In this document: one piece after another, positions 47,405-56,405 of the stretch
Layout: the number at the start of each line of letters is the position of its first letter
Numbering within the stretch: the stretch's first letter is position 1
Source of the DNA: Sphingomonas sp. Leaf34
GTDB lineage: Bacteria; Pseudomonadota; Alphaproteobacteria; Sphingomonadales; Sphingomonadaceae
DNA: 64,000 nt
Reading direction: 5' to 3'
Assembly (NCBI RefSeq): GCF_001421805.1
Contig: NZ_LMLC01000001.1
Location: 310,001 to 374,000 of the forward strand
Program-made: the position numbers and the translations under genes
The notes under the pieces: generated by a model
What the model saw: the letters and a program-made list of their open reading frames with translations, nothing else
Database searches by the model: none
Told to the model about the DNA's origin: nothing

Positions 47405-47632
47405 TTAGGCGACGAACACCAGGATGATCATGGTGACGAAGGCGAGCAGGCCGAGAAGCTCGGCGGCTGCGAAACCGATGAACAGACGGCCCTGCTGGCT
47501 GTCGGCTGCGCCTGGGTTGCGGAGAGCGCCGGCGAGGAACTGGGCGAACACGTTGCCCACGCCGAGGGCTGCGAGGCCCATGCCGATCGCTGCGAGGCCA
47601 GCACCGATCATCTTTGCTGCTTGTGCGTCCAT
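47405..47632 (-). CDS. atpE: ATP synthase F0 subunit c
   Basis: 75-aa proteolipid of the proton ring. Two helices: GAGLAAIGMGLAALGVGNVFAQF and LFIGFAAAELLGLLAFVTMIILVF in parts, joined by the RNPGAA polar loop. The proton-binding Glu sits in FAAAELLGL. Downstream of it is b', upstream a. Confidence 0.96.
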   Translation of the reverse strand: MDAQAAKMIGAGLAAIGMGLAALGVGNVFAQFLAGALRNPGAADSQQGRLFIGFAAAELLGLLAFVTMIILVFVA

Positions 47633-47673
47633 GATAAATTCCCTTTGAAAAACAGTTTAGGTGATGGAAAAAC

Positions 47674-48465
47674 TTAGTGAAGGTTGACCGCGTCGTTCAG
47701 ATAGACCGACGTCAGCAACGCGAACACATAGGCCTGGATCGCGGCGACCAGCAGCTCGAGCAGCGTAATGCCGACCATCAGCAGCATGCTCGGCGCGCTC
47801 ACCAGACCGATATACATCCCGCCGAGGCTCAGGCCGTTGATCACGAACGCGGCCAGCACTTTGAGCAGGATATGGCCCGCGGTCATCGCCACGAACAGTC
47901 GCAGGCCGAGCGAGAACGGACGCACCAGGAACGACATCAACTCGACCACGAAGATCAGCGGGATCATCAGCGCGGGCGTGCCGCTCGGCACGAACAGCGA
48001 GAAGAAGTGGAAGCCGTGCTTGCCGAAACCGACGAGCAGGACGATCGCGAAGCTGATCAGCGCCAGCACGCCGGTGACCGTCATGTGGCTGGTCACGGTG
48101 AACGGGTGCACGCCGGGGACGATGCCGAACGGCAGCAGGCCGATGATGTTGGCGAACAGGATGAACATGAACAGCGAGAAGACATAGGGCACGAAGCGCT
48201 TGCCGCCCGGGCCGACATTCTGCTCGAGCATGCCCGAAATGAAGCCGGTAAAGCCCTCGACCGCCATCTGCCAACGACCGGGGACGAGCTCGCGCTTCAT
48301 CCCGCCGATCATGAACGCCCACAATGCGACCAGCGTCACCACCATCCACAACGCGGAATTGGTGAAGGACAGGTCGTAACCACCTACGATCCAGTGCGAG
48401 CCGAACGCCGGCTCGATCAGGAACTGGTGCATCGGATCGATCTTGCCGCCCTGTTCTGCCGCCAC
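47674..48465 (-). CDS. atpB: ATP synthase F0 subunit a
   Basis: 263-aa membrane subunit forming the proton half-channels. The essential Arg is in SLGLRLFVAM, with the preceding VRPF. HPFTVTSHMTVT and LLPFGIVPG support the call. It follows atpI by 37 bases on the minus strand. Confidence 0.96.
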   Translation of the reverse strand: MAAEQGGKIDPMHQFLIEPAFGSHWIVGGYDLSFTNSALWMVVTLVALWAFMIGGMKRELVPGRWQMAVEGFTGFISGMLEQNVGPGGKRFVPYVFSLFMFILFANIIGLLPFGIVPGVHPFTVTSHMTVTGVLALISFAIVLLVGFGKHGFHFFSLFVPSGTPALMIPLIFVVELMSFLVRPFSLGLRLFVAMTAGHILLKVLAAFVINGLSLGGMYIGLVSAPSMLLMVGITLLELLVAAIQAYVFALLTSVYLNDAVNLH

Positions 48466-48502
48466 GTGGAATCCCTGCCGTCTTGATACGACAAACGCCC
48501 GG

Positions 48503-48823
48503 TTACTCCGGGCGTTCGCCTGAAATTCGAATGATCTGCCTGAACGCGACCGCTATCCCGAGGAACAGCAACACGATCAGTCCCCAAGGGCCAGTACCGA
48601 ACCAGCGGTCAATCAACCAGCCGATCAGCGCACTGCCGACGAGACTCCCAATCAGGGCGGAAATGACGCGATTGCCTTGCGAGTATCCCCGCTCGGCGTC
48701 CGCCCCCTTCTGCCCCTTAGCGAGCGTCTCCCGAGCCTTGACCTCTCTCAATCGCTCATCGAGCGCGGAAAGTCGCGGATCGTCAACACCCTGGGGGTCC
48801 TGTCCGGGTTCGATCTCCGCCAC
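48503..48823 (-). CDS. atpI: ATP synthase accessory protein AtpI/AtpZ
   Basis: 106-aa two-helix membrane protein that heads the F0 operon. The N-terminal half is charged (LSALDERLREVKARETLAKG), then VISALIGSLVGSALIGWLIDRWFG and GLIVLLFLGIAVAFRQIIR in parts. The GTG at 48823 has a perfect GGAGG seven bases before it, which decides this start over the longer frame. It is thought to help c-ring assembly. Confidence 0.9.
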   Translation of the reverse strand: MAEIEPGQDPQGVDDPRLSALDERLREVKARETLAKGQKGADAERGYSQGNRVISALIGSLVGSALIGWLIDRWFGTGPWGLIVLLFLGIAVAFRQIIRISGERPE

Positions 48824-48966
48824 GCACGTTCCTCCACCTGATTTCGCATCGGGGAGGAAGCAAGCAGCGACGAGCGATCCCGCCAAGGCGCGGTCCGTTT
48901 AGAAAAGGGGGGGGTGCAAGTCAACCGGTGTGACAGGGGTGTCATCAATGCAGCGGGCAAACTCGC

Positions 48967-49092
48967 AATCCTCCCCCGCCAGGGGGAGGTGTCGCCGTAG
49001 GTGACGGAGGGGGAGGAAAGGCAACCTACGTTTCGCCTTCCTCCCCCTCCGTCTGACAAGCGCCAGCCACCTCCCCCTGGCGGGGGAGGATT
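48967..49092. repeat. Intergenic inverted repeat, AATCCTCCCCCGCC family
   Basis: Outer arms AATCCTCCCCCGCC and GGCGGGGGAGGATT with inner TGACGGAGGGGGAGG and CCTCCCCCTCCGTC. Same layout as 18531-18657. It lies between the divergently placed ydbL end and atpI start region. Confidence 0.8.
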
Positions 49093-49102
49093 ACGGTATC
49101 AT

Positions 49103-49483
49103 TCACACGCAGCGCGAATCGCGGTCGGGGGCGCCAGCGGTGCGCGTCTTCCAGACGCCGTTCGGGGTCTTGTACTTTTCACCGGGATTGGTCTGCAGGA
49201 TCAGGTTGCAGCCGCTGGTGAAGGCGAGCTGCTCGACCGTCGCGCCGCTTGCCTGCGCCTTTTGCGTGTACGCCGACTTGCGCTGGATATTGATGTTGTT
49301 GACCAGCGCGCGCAGCTCGCCGCTCGCCGCGCCGACGAGGCCGAGATAGCCGTCGGGCTGCTCGCCGACCTCGCCGCCCGCGCGCGCCGCGGCATAGGCT
49401 GGGTCGCGCTGCGCCGAGGCTGCCACCGAAAGGCCGCCGAGAGCCACCGCTGCGGCAACCATCATCATGACCTTGGTCTTCAT
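49103..49483 (-). CDS. ydbL: YdbL family protein (DUF1318), periplasmic
   Basis: 126 aa with a signal peptide (MMMVAAAVALGGLSVAASAQ). The core has GYLGLVGAASGELRALVNNINIQRKSAY in parts and the C-terminal VEQLAF and YKTPNGVWK typical of DUF1318. In E. coli YdbL acts with YdbH and YnbE. The gene follows ynbE by one base, completing the operon. Confidence 0.88.
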   Translation of the reverse strand: MKTKVMMMVAAAVALGGLSVAASAQRDPAYAAARAGGEVGEQPDGYLGLVGAASGELRALVNNINIQRKSAYTQKAQASGATVEQLAFTSGCNLILQTNPGEKYKTPNGVWKTRTAGAPDRDSRCV

Positions 49484-49484
49484 C

Positions 49485-49715
49485 TTAGAATATCCCCGGA
49501 TTCTGCTGGATCAACGATTTCGCCTCGCCATCGAGACGATAGACCACTTCCTGCGTGACATTGATGTTGAGGTTGATCTCGATCGGCTTGTCGGGGGCCG
49601 ACACGTTGATGCAGCCTGGCAAGGCGGCAGCGGTCGTCACCATGAAAGCGATCGTCCTCGTCATCCTGTGCAAGATCGGCCTTTGCTCCAGCTTCTTCAA
49701 TCCTGTTTCGGTCAT
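49485..49715 (-). CDS. ynbE: YnbE family outer-membrane lipoprotein
   Basis: 76 aa. It ends with the YnbE signature PDKPIEINLNIN-VTQEVVYRLD and IQQNPGIF. A lipobox is at ALPGC. The first ATG (49715) overlaps the ydbH stop by four bases (ATGA), which supports it; an internal ATG at 49664 is a shorter choice. It is proposed to extend the YdbH lipid bridge to the outer membrane. Confidence 0.85.
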   Translation of the reverse strand: MTETGLKKLEQRPILHRMTRTIAFMVTTAAALPGCINVSAPDKPIEINLNINVTQEVVYRLDGEAKSLIQQNPGIF

Positions 49716-52700
49716 GGCACAATACTGCTTTCCGGGGCCTGAATGGTGGGGAGTTTGGGAGGAGGCGGCGCGGCTTGCTGCTGCAGCAACGCGGGCAGGT
49801 TGCGCTGGATCAACCGCTTCGGATCGTAGAAGCTCTGCGCCGAATCGAGCAGCCCACGGAACGGCGCCTTGATGCGGATATTGAATACGAACGGCAGCTT
49901 TTGCAGGCGGTGAACGATGAAGTTCGATTTCGCGCCCTCGCCCTGGCTGATCCCAGCGAAGCGCACGTCGGTGACCATCTCGCCGGCGAGCGGGCCATTC
50001 ATGCCGACTCGCAGTGACTGGTAGCGCAGCGACTTGAGCGCCTGAAACGCGATGTTCGCCCAGATGCCGAGATCTTTCTGGCTCAGGTCGCCGACATAGG
50101 CGAGCGTCCCGCCGCCCGGCCGCACGCGCAGGTCGCCGCCCTCGATCCGGCCGCCGGTCTCGTCGAAGATCATTGGCAGCACGCCGTCGAAAATCCCGGT
50201 CGCGTCGAGATTCTTGAAATCGAACTGCTGGAGGAATTGGTCGGCGGCCATGTTGGCGACGTGGAACGTCATCCGCCGCTCGGACGCCGCGGAGAAATCG
50301 AGCAGCGTCGGGTCGAGAGTCAGCGATCCGCCCGCGAACGGCCATGCGCCGCCCTCGACCTGGACGCGCGCGCCGGGCAGCGTCTGGTAGCGGATCGTGC
50401 CGTCGGTGACGGGGATGCCGGGGTTGAGCGTGCGGATCGTCGCCACCTGCCCCGGCGCGCTCTGCAGATTGAGCAGGTCGGTGAAACGGATCTCGGTCGC
50501 GATGCCCGTCACCGGGCCGAACGCGGCGGCGAGGTCGGTGCCAGCGGTGCGGAACACGCCATTGCTCGTCACGCCATCGGGGTTCCAGGCGATATGCCCC
50601 TCGCCGCTCACCGAGCCGTTGACGTCGGCGATCACGCCGAAGGTCAGCGGGGTGAGCGTATCGGGTTGCAGCCTGTCCTTGGCGAACGCAATTCCGGGGA
50701 CGATGAGGTCGGCCTTGCCCGCCCCTGCCCCGAGCGCGTGGGCGAGCGTGACATCGGCGACCTTGGTGTTCGTCGTCGGCTCGACCAGCGTGCCCGCGGC
50801 GGTGATACTGCCGTCGACCAGCGCGAGCGTCACGGTGCGCGCGGCGAGCGGCTTGAACCGCGGGGTCGGTGCGGCATCGGACACACCCATCGCGCCGGTG
50901 AGGTTGAGCGCACCGCCGACCAGCGTCCAATCGCCGGCCGCATCGCCGAGCAGCAGCGGCACGTTGGCGATCTGCCCCGCGCCGCCGGTGAACGCGCCCG
51001 CCAGCCCTCGCGCGGTCATGCGACCGGTGACGGTGCCGAAATCGAGTCGCGTGACTCGCTCGGGCGCACCGATCCGCGTCTGCACGCGCTCGATCGCAAA
51101 CCCGCGATCGGCGAGCCTTACGGTCGCTCCGGCGGTCGCGAGCGTGATCGGCGTGGTGCCGAGCCGTCCGGTCAGGCGTGCCGCTGCGATCCGGGCGCCG
51201 CCGCCGATCCGCGTGCCCTTCACCTGCACCAGCGCGCCGTCGACCGGGCACAAAGTCAATCGCGACGGGTCGAGCACCAGCCCGGATAGCGCAAACCGCT
51301 GCACCGCCAGGGGCGTGCAACCGGTGTTGACGACCAGTCGCCCGCGACCGTCCCACAGCGCGGCGACCGGCATCGCCAGGCCATCGACCCGGTTGGCAGA
51401 CCCGCCGCCGCCGATCGGCCCAGAAAGCGTCACGCGCGTCGCGATCGACGTCGCGCCACCCGGCGTCGCGCTGAAGGTGACGGGGGTGAGCGCCAGACGC
51501 GCGGCCCCCGCCGCATAGGGCGCGATGGTGGCCACGCCGCGGATCGCCGCGCCGGGTTTCACCTGCGCGAGCGACACGCGCGCCTCGGGCAAGCCGCCGC
51601 CGCGCATCGCGAGAGTCGTGTCGAGCCGGACGCCGCCATTCGGCCAGTCCAGCGCGACCCCGCTCCCGCCGCCGAGCGCCACGCGCGCACCGCTGGCAGA
51701 CGCGAGCGACAGACGCGACAGCAAAACCTTGCCGCGTCCGCCCTCGATCTGCATGCGGACGTCGGCATCCGCCGCAAACCCGCGACCTGCCTTCTGAATC
51801 GCTTGCACTGCGGCGGTCGCCAGTGGTGCAACCGGCGCACCTGGGGCCGCGCCACCGATCCCCGTCAGTCCGGCGAGTCGTTTTTGCGCCACGGCGGCGC
51901 CGCTCGCCTGGACGCGCCCGTCGAAGGCGATCTGCTCGCCGATCCGGTATGCGCCAGCGACCGAAACGCGTCGCGCGCCGCCTTCGAGGGTGCGAACGGT
52001 TTTCGCAGCAATGTCCACTTTCCCTGCGCTCGCCGCCGCACTTCCCGTGAAGGCGATCGTGCCGCTCGTGCCCGCCAAGGTGCCGCCCGGCGTCCGTGCC
52101 GCGCCCGTCGTGAGCGTGGCCTTGCCCTGCCAGCGATCGAGCGCGGCGGAGAAGCCGACGTCGAGGTCTGCCACCAGCCGGTCGACTCGCGTCGTGCCAC
52201 AGGCGAGCCGCGACACGCGCACCGGCCCCGTGACGGTCGGTTTGGCGGCGTCGATCCGCAGCTTGACGGTCGCCGCGAGCCTGTCGATTGCGCACCCACC
52301 GATATCGAGCCGCTCGCTGATCGCCGCGAGCGTGCCGCGAAACCCGTCGTCGAGCTTGCCCGACCCGACCAGCTTCAGCCCGACGATCCCCTGCGGAGTC
52401 TCGAGCCGCATCCGCCCATCGGCGACCGAAACATCAAGGGCGGGCAGCGCAAATGGCTTGCCCGACGACGCCGGCAGCAATTTGTCGATCGCACCGAGCG
52501 AGACTTTGCCTTCAACCAGCCGGCCGCGCAGCCGCACCTTCCCCGCGCGCACACCCTTCAGATACGGCCCCGACAAGCCGACGCCCGTCCGTGTCTCGAC
52601 CCAGTCGGCGACGAGATCGGGATGCGCCGGATCGCCGATCACGACGTTGGTCAAGCGCTGGCCGCCCAGCGCCAGGTCGGCGATGGCGTAGCGCGCCGGC

Positions 52701-52867
52701 ACGCCGGCCTTGGCGAGCTCGCGGTCGATGAACCCTTCGGCGATCGGCTTGCGCACCAGCCAGAGCACGATCAGCCCCGCGAGCAGAAGCAGTGCGACCA
52801 CCAGCGCGACGCGGCGGGCAGTCGCAGGACGGCGAGGGTTGGCCCCTGTCTCGCTCGTCTCGCTCAC
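49712..52867 (-). CDS. ydbH: YdbH-like AsmA/TamB-family intermembrane bridge protein
   Basis: 1051 aa. An N-terminal membrane helix (VALVVALLLLAGLIVLWLV) anchors a long beta-repeat region facing the periplasm, with many short LxGxL-like strands and a C-terminal YdbH/DUF3971-type part (DLSQKDLGIWANIAFQALKSLRYQSLRVGMNGPLAGEM in parts). In E. coli the YdbH-YnbE pair is thought to carry phospholipids to the outer membrane, redundant with TamB and YhdP. The ydbH-ynbE-ydbL order is conserved here. Confidence 0.88.
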   Translation of the reverse strand: MSETSETGANPRRPATARRVALVVALLLLAGLIVLWLVRKPIAEGFIDRELAKAGVPARYAIADLALGGQRLTNVVIGDPAHPDLVADWVETRTGVGLSGPYLKGVRAGKVRLRGRLVEGKVSLGAIDKLLPASSGKPFALPALDVSVADGRMRLETPQGIVGLKLVGSGKLDDGFRGTLAAISERLDIGGCAIDRLAATVKLRIDAAKPTVTGPVRVSRLACGTTRVDRLVADLDVGFSAALDRWQGKATLTTGAARTPGGTLAGTSGTIAFTGSAAASAGKVDIAAKTVRTLEGGARRVSVAGAYRIGEQIAFDGRVQASGAAVAQKRLAGLTGIGGAAPGAPVAPLATAAVQAIQKAGRGFAADADVRMQIEGGRGKVLLSRLSLASASGARVALGGGSGVALDWPNGGVRLDTTLAMRGGGLPEARVSLAQVKPGAAIRGVATIAPYAAGAARLALTPVTFSATPGGATSIATRVTLSGPIGGGGSANRVDGLAMPVAALWDGRGRLVVNTGCTPLAVQRFALSGLVLDPSRLTLCPVDGALVQVKGTRIGGGARIAAARLTGRLGTTPITLATAGATVRLADRGFAIERVQTRIGAPERVTRLDFGTVTGRMTARGLAGAFTGGAGQIANVPLLLGDAAGDWTLVGGALNLTGAMGVSDAAPTPRFKPLAARTVTLALVDGSITAAGTLVEPTTNTKVADVTLAHALGAGAGKADLIVPGIAFAKDRLQPDTLTPLTFGVIADVNGSVSGEGHIAWNPDGVTSNGVFRTAGTDLAAAFGPVTGIATEIRFTDLLNLQSAPGQVATIRTLNPGIPVTDGTIRYQTLPGARVQVEGGAWPFAGGSLTLDPTLLDFSAASERRMTFHVANMAADQFLQQFDFKNLDATGIFDGVLPMIFDETGGRIEGGDLRVRPGGGTLAYVGDLSQKDLGIWANIAFQALKSLRYQSLRVGMNGPLAGEMVTDVRFAGISQGEGAKSNFIVHRLQKLPFVFNIRIKAPFRGLLDSAQSFYDPKRLIQRNLPALLQQQAAPPPPKLPTIQAPESSIVP

Positions 52868-52952
52868 CCACGCACTCCGCTACAGTCGAAGCCCTGCATA
52901 GGCGGGTGCAGGGGCGTCATGCAATTGCGCAGCGATGTGCTAGCATGGCGCC

Positions 52953-53657
52953 ATGGCCGAACCGGACGACGACGTCGCTGCCCTGGAGCATGATCTGAAG
53001 GGTCATCGCGGGCGCTTGCGCAAACGCCTGTTCGACGGCGGGGGCGATGCGTTGCTCGACCACGAACTTATCGAATATCTGCTCGCGATCGCGATTCCGC
53101 GCGGCGATACCAAGGCGCTCGCCAAAGCGCTGATGCGCGAGTTCGGCGGGATCGGCGGGGTGCTCACCGCGGATGCCGAGGCGCTCGGCCGCGTGAAGGG
53201 GATGGGCGAGATCTCGACCGCGGCGATCAAGATCGCGCACGCAGCCGCGATCCGCCTGCTGCAATCGCAGGTCAGCGACCGCCCCGTGCTCGCCAACTGG
53301 CAGGCGCTGCTCGACTATCTCCGCGCGGACATGGCGCACCACGCGATCGAGCGCTTCCGCGTGCTCCACCTCAACACCAAGAACATGCTGATCCGCGACG
53401 AGGTGATGAGCAAGGGCTCGATCGACCAGGCCGCGGTGTATGTCCGAGAGGTCATCCGCCGGGCGATCGATCTCGGCTCGGCGTCGATCATCCTCGTCCA
53501 CAATCATCCGAGCGGGGACCCCTCCCCGAGCCGCGCGGATATCGAGATCACGCGGACGATCGCCGAGGCCGGCAAGCGACTGGGCATCACCGTCCACGAC
53601 CATATCGTGATGGGCACCGGCGGCCATGTCAGCCTGCGCGCGCAAGGGTTGATCTAA
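52953..53657 (+). CDS. radC: DNA repair-associated protein RadC
   Basis: 234 aa. An N-terminal helix-hairpin-helix (GVLTADAEALGRVKGMGEISTAAI in parts) precedes the JAB/MPN domain with the motif ILVHNHPSGDPSPSRAD (H-x-H...S...D). Despite the name, a repair function is not established. It is divergent from ydbH with 85 bases between. Confidence 0.95.
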   Translation: MAEPDDDVAALEHDLKGHRGRLRKRLFDGGGDALLDHELIEYLLAIAIPRGDTKALAKALMREFGGIGGVLTADAEALGRVKGMGEISTAAIKIAHAAAIRLLQSQVSDRPVLANWQALLDYLRADMAHHAIERFRVLHLNTKNMLIRDEVMSKGSIDQAAVYVREVIRRAIDLGSASIILVHNHPSGDPSPSRADIEITRTIAEAGKRLGITVHDHIVMGTGGHVSLRAQGLI

Positions 53658-53739
53658 GCAAATCAGGTATCGGTCTACATTCCTGAAAGTGCTGCGTCGT
53701 TTTGCCCGCATCTACGTTGTCACACTGAAGGAATTGCAT

Positions 53740-53952
53740 TTGGACAACAAGTTACACGACGAGCCCTCGACCGTGACCGCGGAACATGGGCAGGTTCTGG
53801 TCGACGGACCGGACGGGGTCGCGGTGTCGCTGACGCCCGACGCGGCGGTCGAGACGTCTGATCGATTGCTCGAGGCCGCTGTCGAGGCGCGGGGACAGGA
53901 TTTGGCCGCGACACGCGCGGAAAAGGAGCGGGCGGCGCGCAAGGCGGGCTGA
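53740..53952 (+). CDS. Small hydrophilic protein of unknown function (70 aa)
   Basis: No family recognised. LHDEPSTVTAEHGQVLVDGPDGVAVSLTP and then an Ala/Glu/Arg helix. The TTG at 53740 is favoured: AAGGA lies about eight bases upstream and the product begins at the coherent part of the frame. An upstream ATG at 53689 would add a hydrophobic tail with poorer support. VDGPDGVAVSLTPDAA looks like a short conserved beta hairpin. Confidence 0.6.
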   Translation: MDNKLHDEPSTVTAEHGQVLVDGPDGVAVSLTPDAAVETSDRLLEAAVEARGQDLAATRAEKERAARKAG

Positions 53953-54028
53953 CGCGCTGCCTTGCACGCGGACGGAGGCAGACCGACTTGGTCGGACGTT
54001 CACGACCCTACCGGGTTTGCGATACGCG

Positions 54029-54478
54029 TTAGCCTTGCGTCAGAAAGCGCGTGACTTCGGTCTTCGTGAGTGACTTGTTCTTGTCCGCGTCCGCTTGAGC
54101 GAAGGCGGCCGAGACCCATTTCTTCGTCTCCGGCGCGTCGGAGCTGGTCGACGGATCGGTCTTGCTCTTCAGCGCGACCATCCAGCCGCCGAATTCAACC
54201 GCGCTGAGCTTGCCGTCACCATTCTTGTCGTAGGTCGGAAACTCGGTGTCGACGACCTGCGCGACCTGGCTGCCCGTGGCGGGTTGTTCGCGCGCAGTGG
54301 ACTGCATCGGCACCGCATCGGTCGTCGAACCTTGCGGCGACGCGATCGCGCCAGACGGATTGGCTTGGCCAGTAGCAGCGCCGGCCGGTGCCGAAGTCTG
54401 CGGCGCCGTCGCGGTCGCCTGCGCCAATACGGGTGCAGCAACCAATGCCGCGCCGGCTAGCATAGCATATTTCAACAT
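54029..54478 (-). CDS. EF-hand domain protein, secreted
   Basis: 149 aa with a signal peptide (MLAGAALVAAPVLAQA), a Thr/Ala/Gln-rich low-complexity stretch, and two calcium-binding loops: DKNGDGKLSAVEF (canonical) and DADKNKSLTKTEV (second). Probably periplasmic. The GGAGAG before the ATG at 54478 supports this start over a longer frame. It is divergent from purB by about 230 bases. Confidence 0.85.
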   Translation of the reverse strand: MLKYAMLAGAALVAAPVLAQATATAPQTSAPAGAATGQANPSGAIASPQGSTTDAVPMQSTAREQPATGSQVAQVVDTEFPTYDKNGDGKLSAVEFGGWMVALKSKTDPSTSSDAPETKKWVSAAFAQADADKNKSLTKTEVTRFLTQG

Positions 54479-54709
54479 TGCGTCTCTCCGGTGGTGTTCT
54501 ACGCATGTACTGAGCCGCTTGGCGATCGAGCATGGCATATACTCGCCGCCGCGAACTGCTCATTCTTTCTATACGCGCTGCCATGCCGGATTCATACGCG
54601 AGGCGGGGTATTTGAACCTTGTCCTGCGTCCTGCTACCGCGTTTCGCGCGCAAACGCGGGCAATATGGCACGCGACACGCCTTACCCTTCACGCTCCCGA
54701 GGAAACCCG

Positions 54710-56008
54710 ATGGTCCCCCGCTATTCCCGCCCCGACATGGTCGCGATCTGGACGCCCGAAGCGCGCTTCAAGATCTGGTTCGAGATCGAGGCGCACGCCA
54801 CCGACGCGCTGGCCGAACTGGGCGTCGTGCCGAAAGAGGCCGCCGCCGCGATCTGGGCGAAGGGCGCGTTCGAGGTCGATCGGATCGACGAGATCGAGCG
54901 CGAGACCAAGCATGACGTCATCGCCTTCCTGACCAACGTCGCCGAGCATGTCGGCCCCGAAGCGCGCTTCATGCATCAGGGCATGACCTCGTCGGACGTG
55001 CTCGACACCTGTCTCGCGGTGCAGCTTGCCAAGGCGAGCGACATCCTGATTGCCGATCTCGACGCGTTGCTGGTGGTGCTCGAACGCCGCGCGCGCGAGC
55101 ACAAGATGACGCCGACGATTGGCCGCAGCCATGGCATCCACGCCGAGCCAGTCACGTTCGGACTGAAGCTCGCGCAGGCGCATGCCGAATTCGCGCGCAA
55201 CCGCGCGCGGCTGATCGCGGCACGCGACGACGTCGCGACCTGCGCGATCTCGGGCGCGGTCGGCACGTTCGCCAACATCGATCCATTCGTCGAAGAGTAT
55301 GTCGCGGGCAAGCTCGGCCTCACGATCGAACCCGTCTCGACTCAGGTCATCCCACGTGATCGTCACGCGATGTTCTTCGCGACGCTCGGCGTGATCGCCA
55401 GCTCGATCGAGCGGCTCGCGACCGAAGTGCGTCATCTGCAGCGTACCGAAGTGCTCGAGGCGGAAGAGTATTTCTCGCCCGGCCAGAAGGGGTCGTCAGC
55501 GATGCCGCACAAGCGCAATCCGGTGCTGACCGAGAACCTCACTGGCCTCGCGCGGATGGTGCGCGGTTATGTCACACCCGCGCTGGATAATGTCGCGCTG
55601 TGGCATGAGCGCGACATCTCGCACTCGTCGGTCGAGCGCTATATCGGGCCGGACGCGACGATCACGCTCGACTTCGCGCTCGTGCGGCTGACCGGGGTGA
55701 TGGACAAGCTGGTCGTGTACCCCGAGCGGATGCTGAAGAATCTCAACAAGATGGGCGGGCTGGTCCATTCGCAGCGCGTGCTGCTCGCGCTGACGCAGGC
55801 CGGCGTGAGCCGCGAGGACGCGTATCGGCTGGTGCAGCGCAACGCGATGAAGGTATGGGACTCGGACGGCGCACTGTCGCTGCTCGACCTGCTGAAGGCC
55901 GATCCGGACGTGACGCTGTCGGATGCCGAACTCGAGGACAAGTTCGATCTCGGCTATCACTTGAAGCACGTCGACACGATCTTCGCACGGGTGTTCGGCG
56001 CGGCCTGA
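54710..56008 (+). CDS. purB: Adenylosuccinate lyase PurB
   Basis: Two steps in purine synthesis: SAICAR and adenylosuccinate cleavage. 432 aa, in the fumarase/aspartase superfamily. The signature loop is GSSAMPHKRNPV; other marks are FMHQGMTSSDVLDT, TIGRSHGIHAEP and HERDISHSSVER. The ATG at 54710 follows GAGG. A repeat hairpin follows the stop. Confidence 0.97.
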   Translation: MVPRYSRPDMVAIWTPEARFKIWFEIEAHATDALAELGVVPKEAAAAIWAKGAFEVDRIDEIERETKHDVIAFLTNVAEHVGPEARFMHQGMTSSDVLDTCLAVQLAKASDILIADLDALLVVLERRAREHKMTPTIGRSHGIHAEPVTFGLKLAQAHAEFARNRARLIAARDDVATCAISGAVGTFANIDPFVEEYVAGKLGLTIEPVSTQVIPRDRHAMFFATLGVIASSIERLATEVRHLQRTEVLEAEEYFSPGQKGSSAMPHKRNPVLTENLTGLARMVRGYVTPALDNVALWHERDISHSSVERYIGPDATITLDFALVRLTGVMDKLVVYPERMLKNLNKMGGLVHSQRVLLALTQAGVSREDAYRLVQRNAMKVWDSDGALSLLDLLKADPDVTLSDAELEDKFDLGYHLKHVDTIFARVFGAA

Positions 56009-56030
56009 GGGCGCGCCGGTAGCGCCCGCC

Positions 56031-56114
56031 CGTCATCCTGACGAACGTCAGGACCCAGAGCCAAGCAGGGCAGCACGCGGTACTCTGGGTCCTGACTTTC
56101 GTCAGGATGACGGG
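56031..56114. repeat. Intergenic inverted repeat, CGTCATCCTGACGAACGTCAGGACC family
   Basis: CCCGTCATCCTGACGAACGTC with AGGACCCAGAG faces CTCTGGGTCCTGAC with TTTCGTCAGGATGACGGG. Almost fully paired over about 33 bases. Lies just after purB. Confidence 0.85.
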
Positions 56115-56250
56115 TTGCGGCGTGTCTGCCGCCACGGCCACGCAAAGTGCGCGTAACGCAATTGCGATTACGTGTTACAAAATTGCGACACCGCGCAACT
56201 ATAACCATATCCCGGTTGCCGGATATTGTTCCGGCATCGGAGACCTACTC

Positions 56251-56337
56251 ATGCGCATGTTCGAAACCGTGACCAGCACCATGCTGGCGATCGCGGCTCA
56301 AGCGCTGGTGGTCGGGGTGGTCATCACCGCCCTCTGA
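56251..56337 (+). CDS. 28-residue hydrophobic microprotein
   Basis: ATG at 56251 with GGAGA starting 12 bases upstream. The product reads MRMFETVTSTMLAIAAQALV then VGVVITAL: a short charged start and one membrane helix. It lies alone between the purB repeat and a convergent TM2 gene. It is too short for family assignment. Coding is supported by the ribosome-binding site and the coherent hydrophobic profile only. Confidence 0.5.
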   Translation: MRMFETVTSTMLAIAAQALVVGVVITAL

Positions 56338-56405
56338 TCCATCGGCCCGCCCGCCCCCTCCCGAGGGGGCGCGGCTAGGTCGGGCAGTCCAAGGCCCGCG
56401 AGCGG

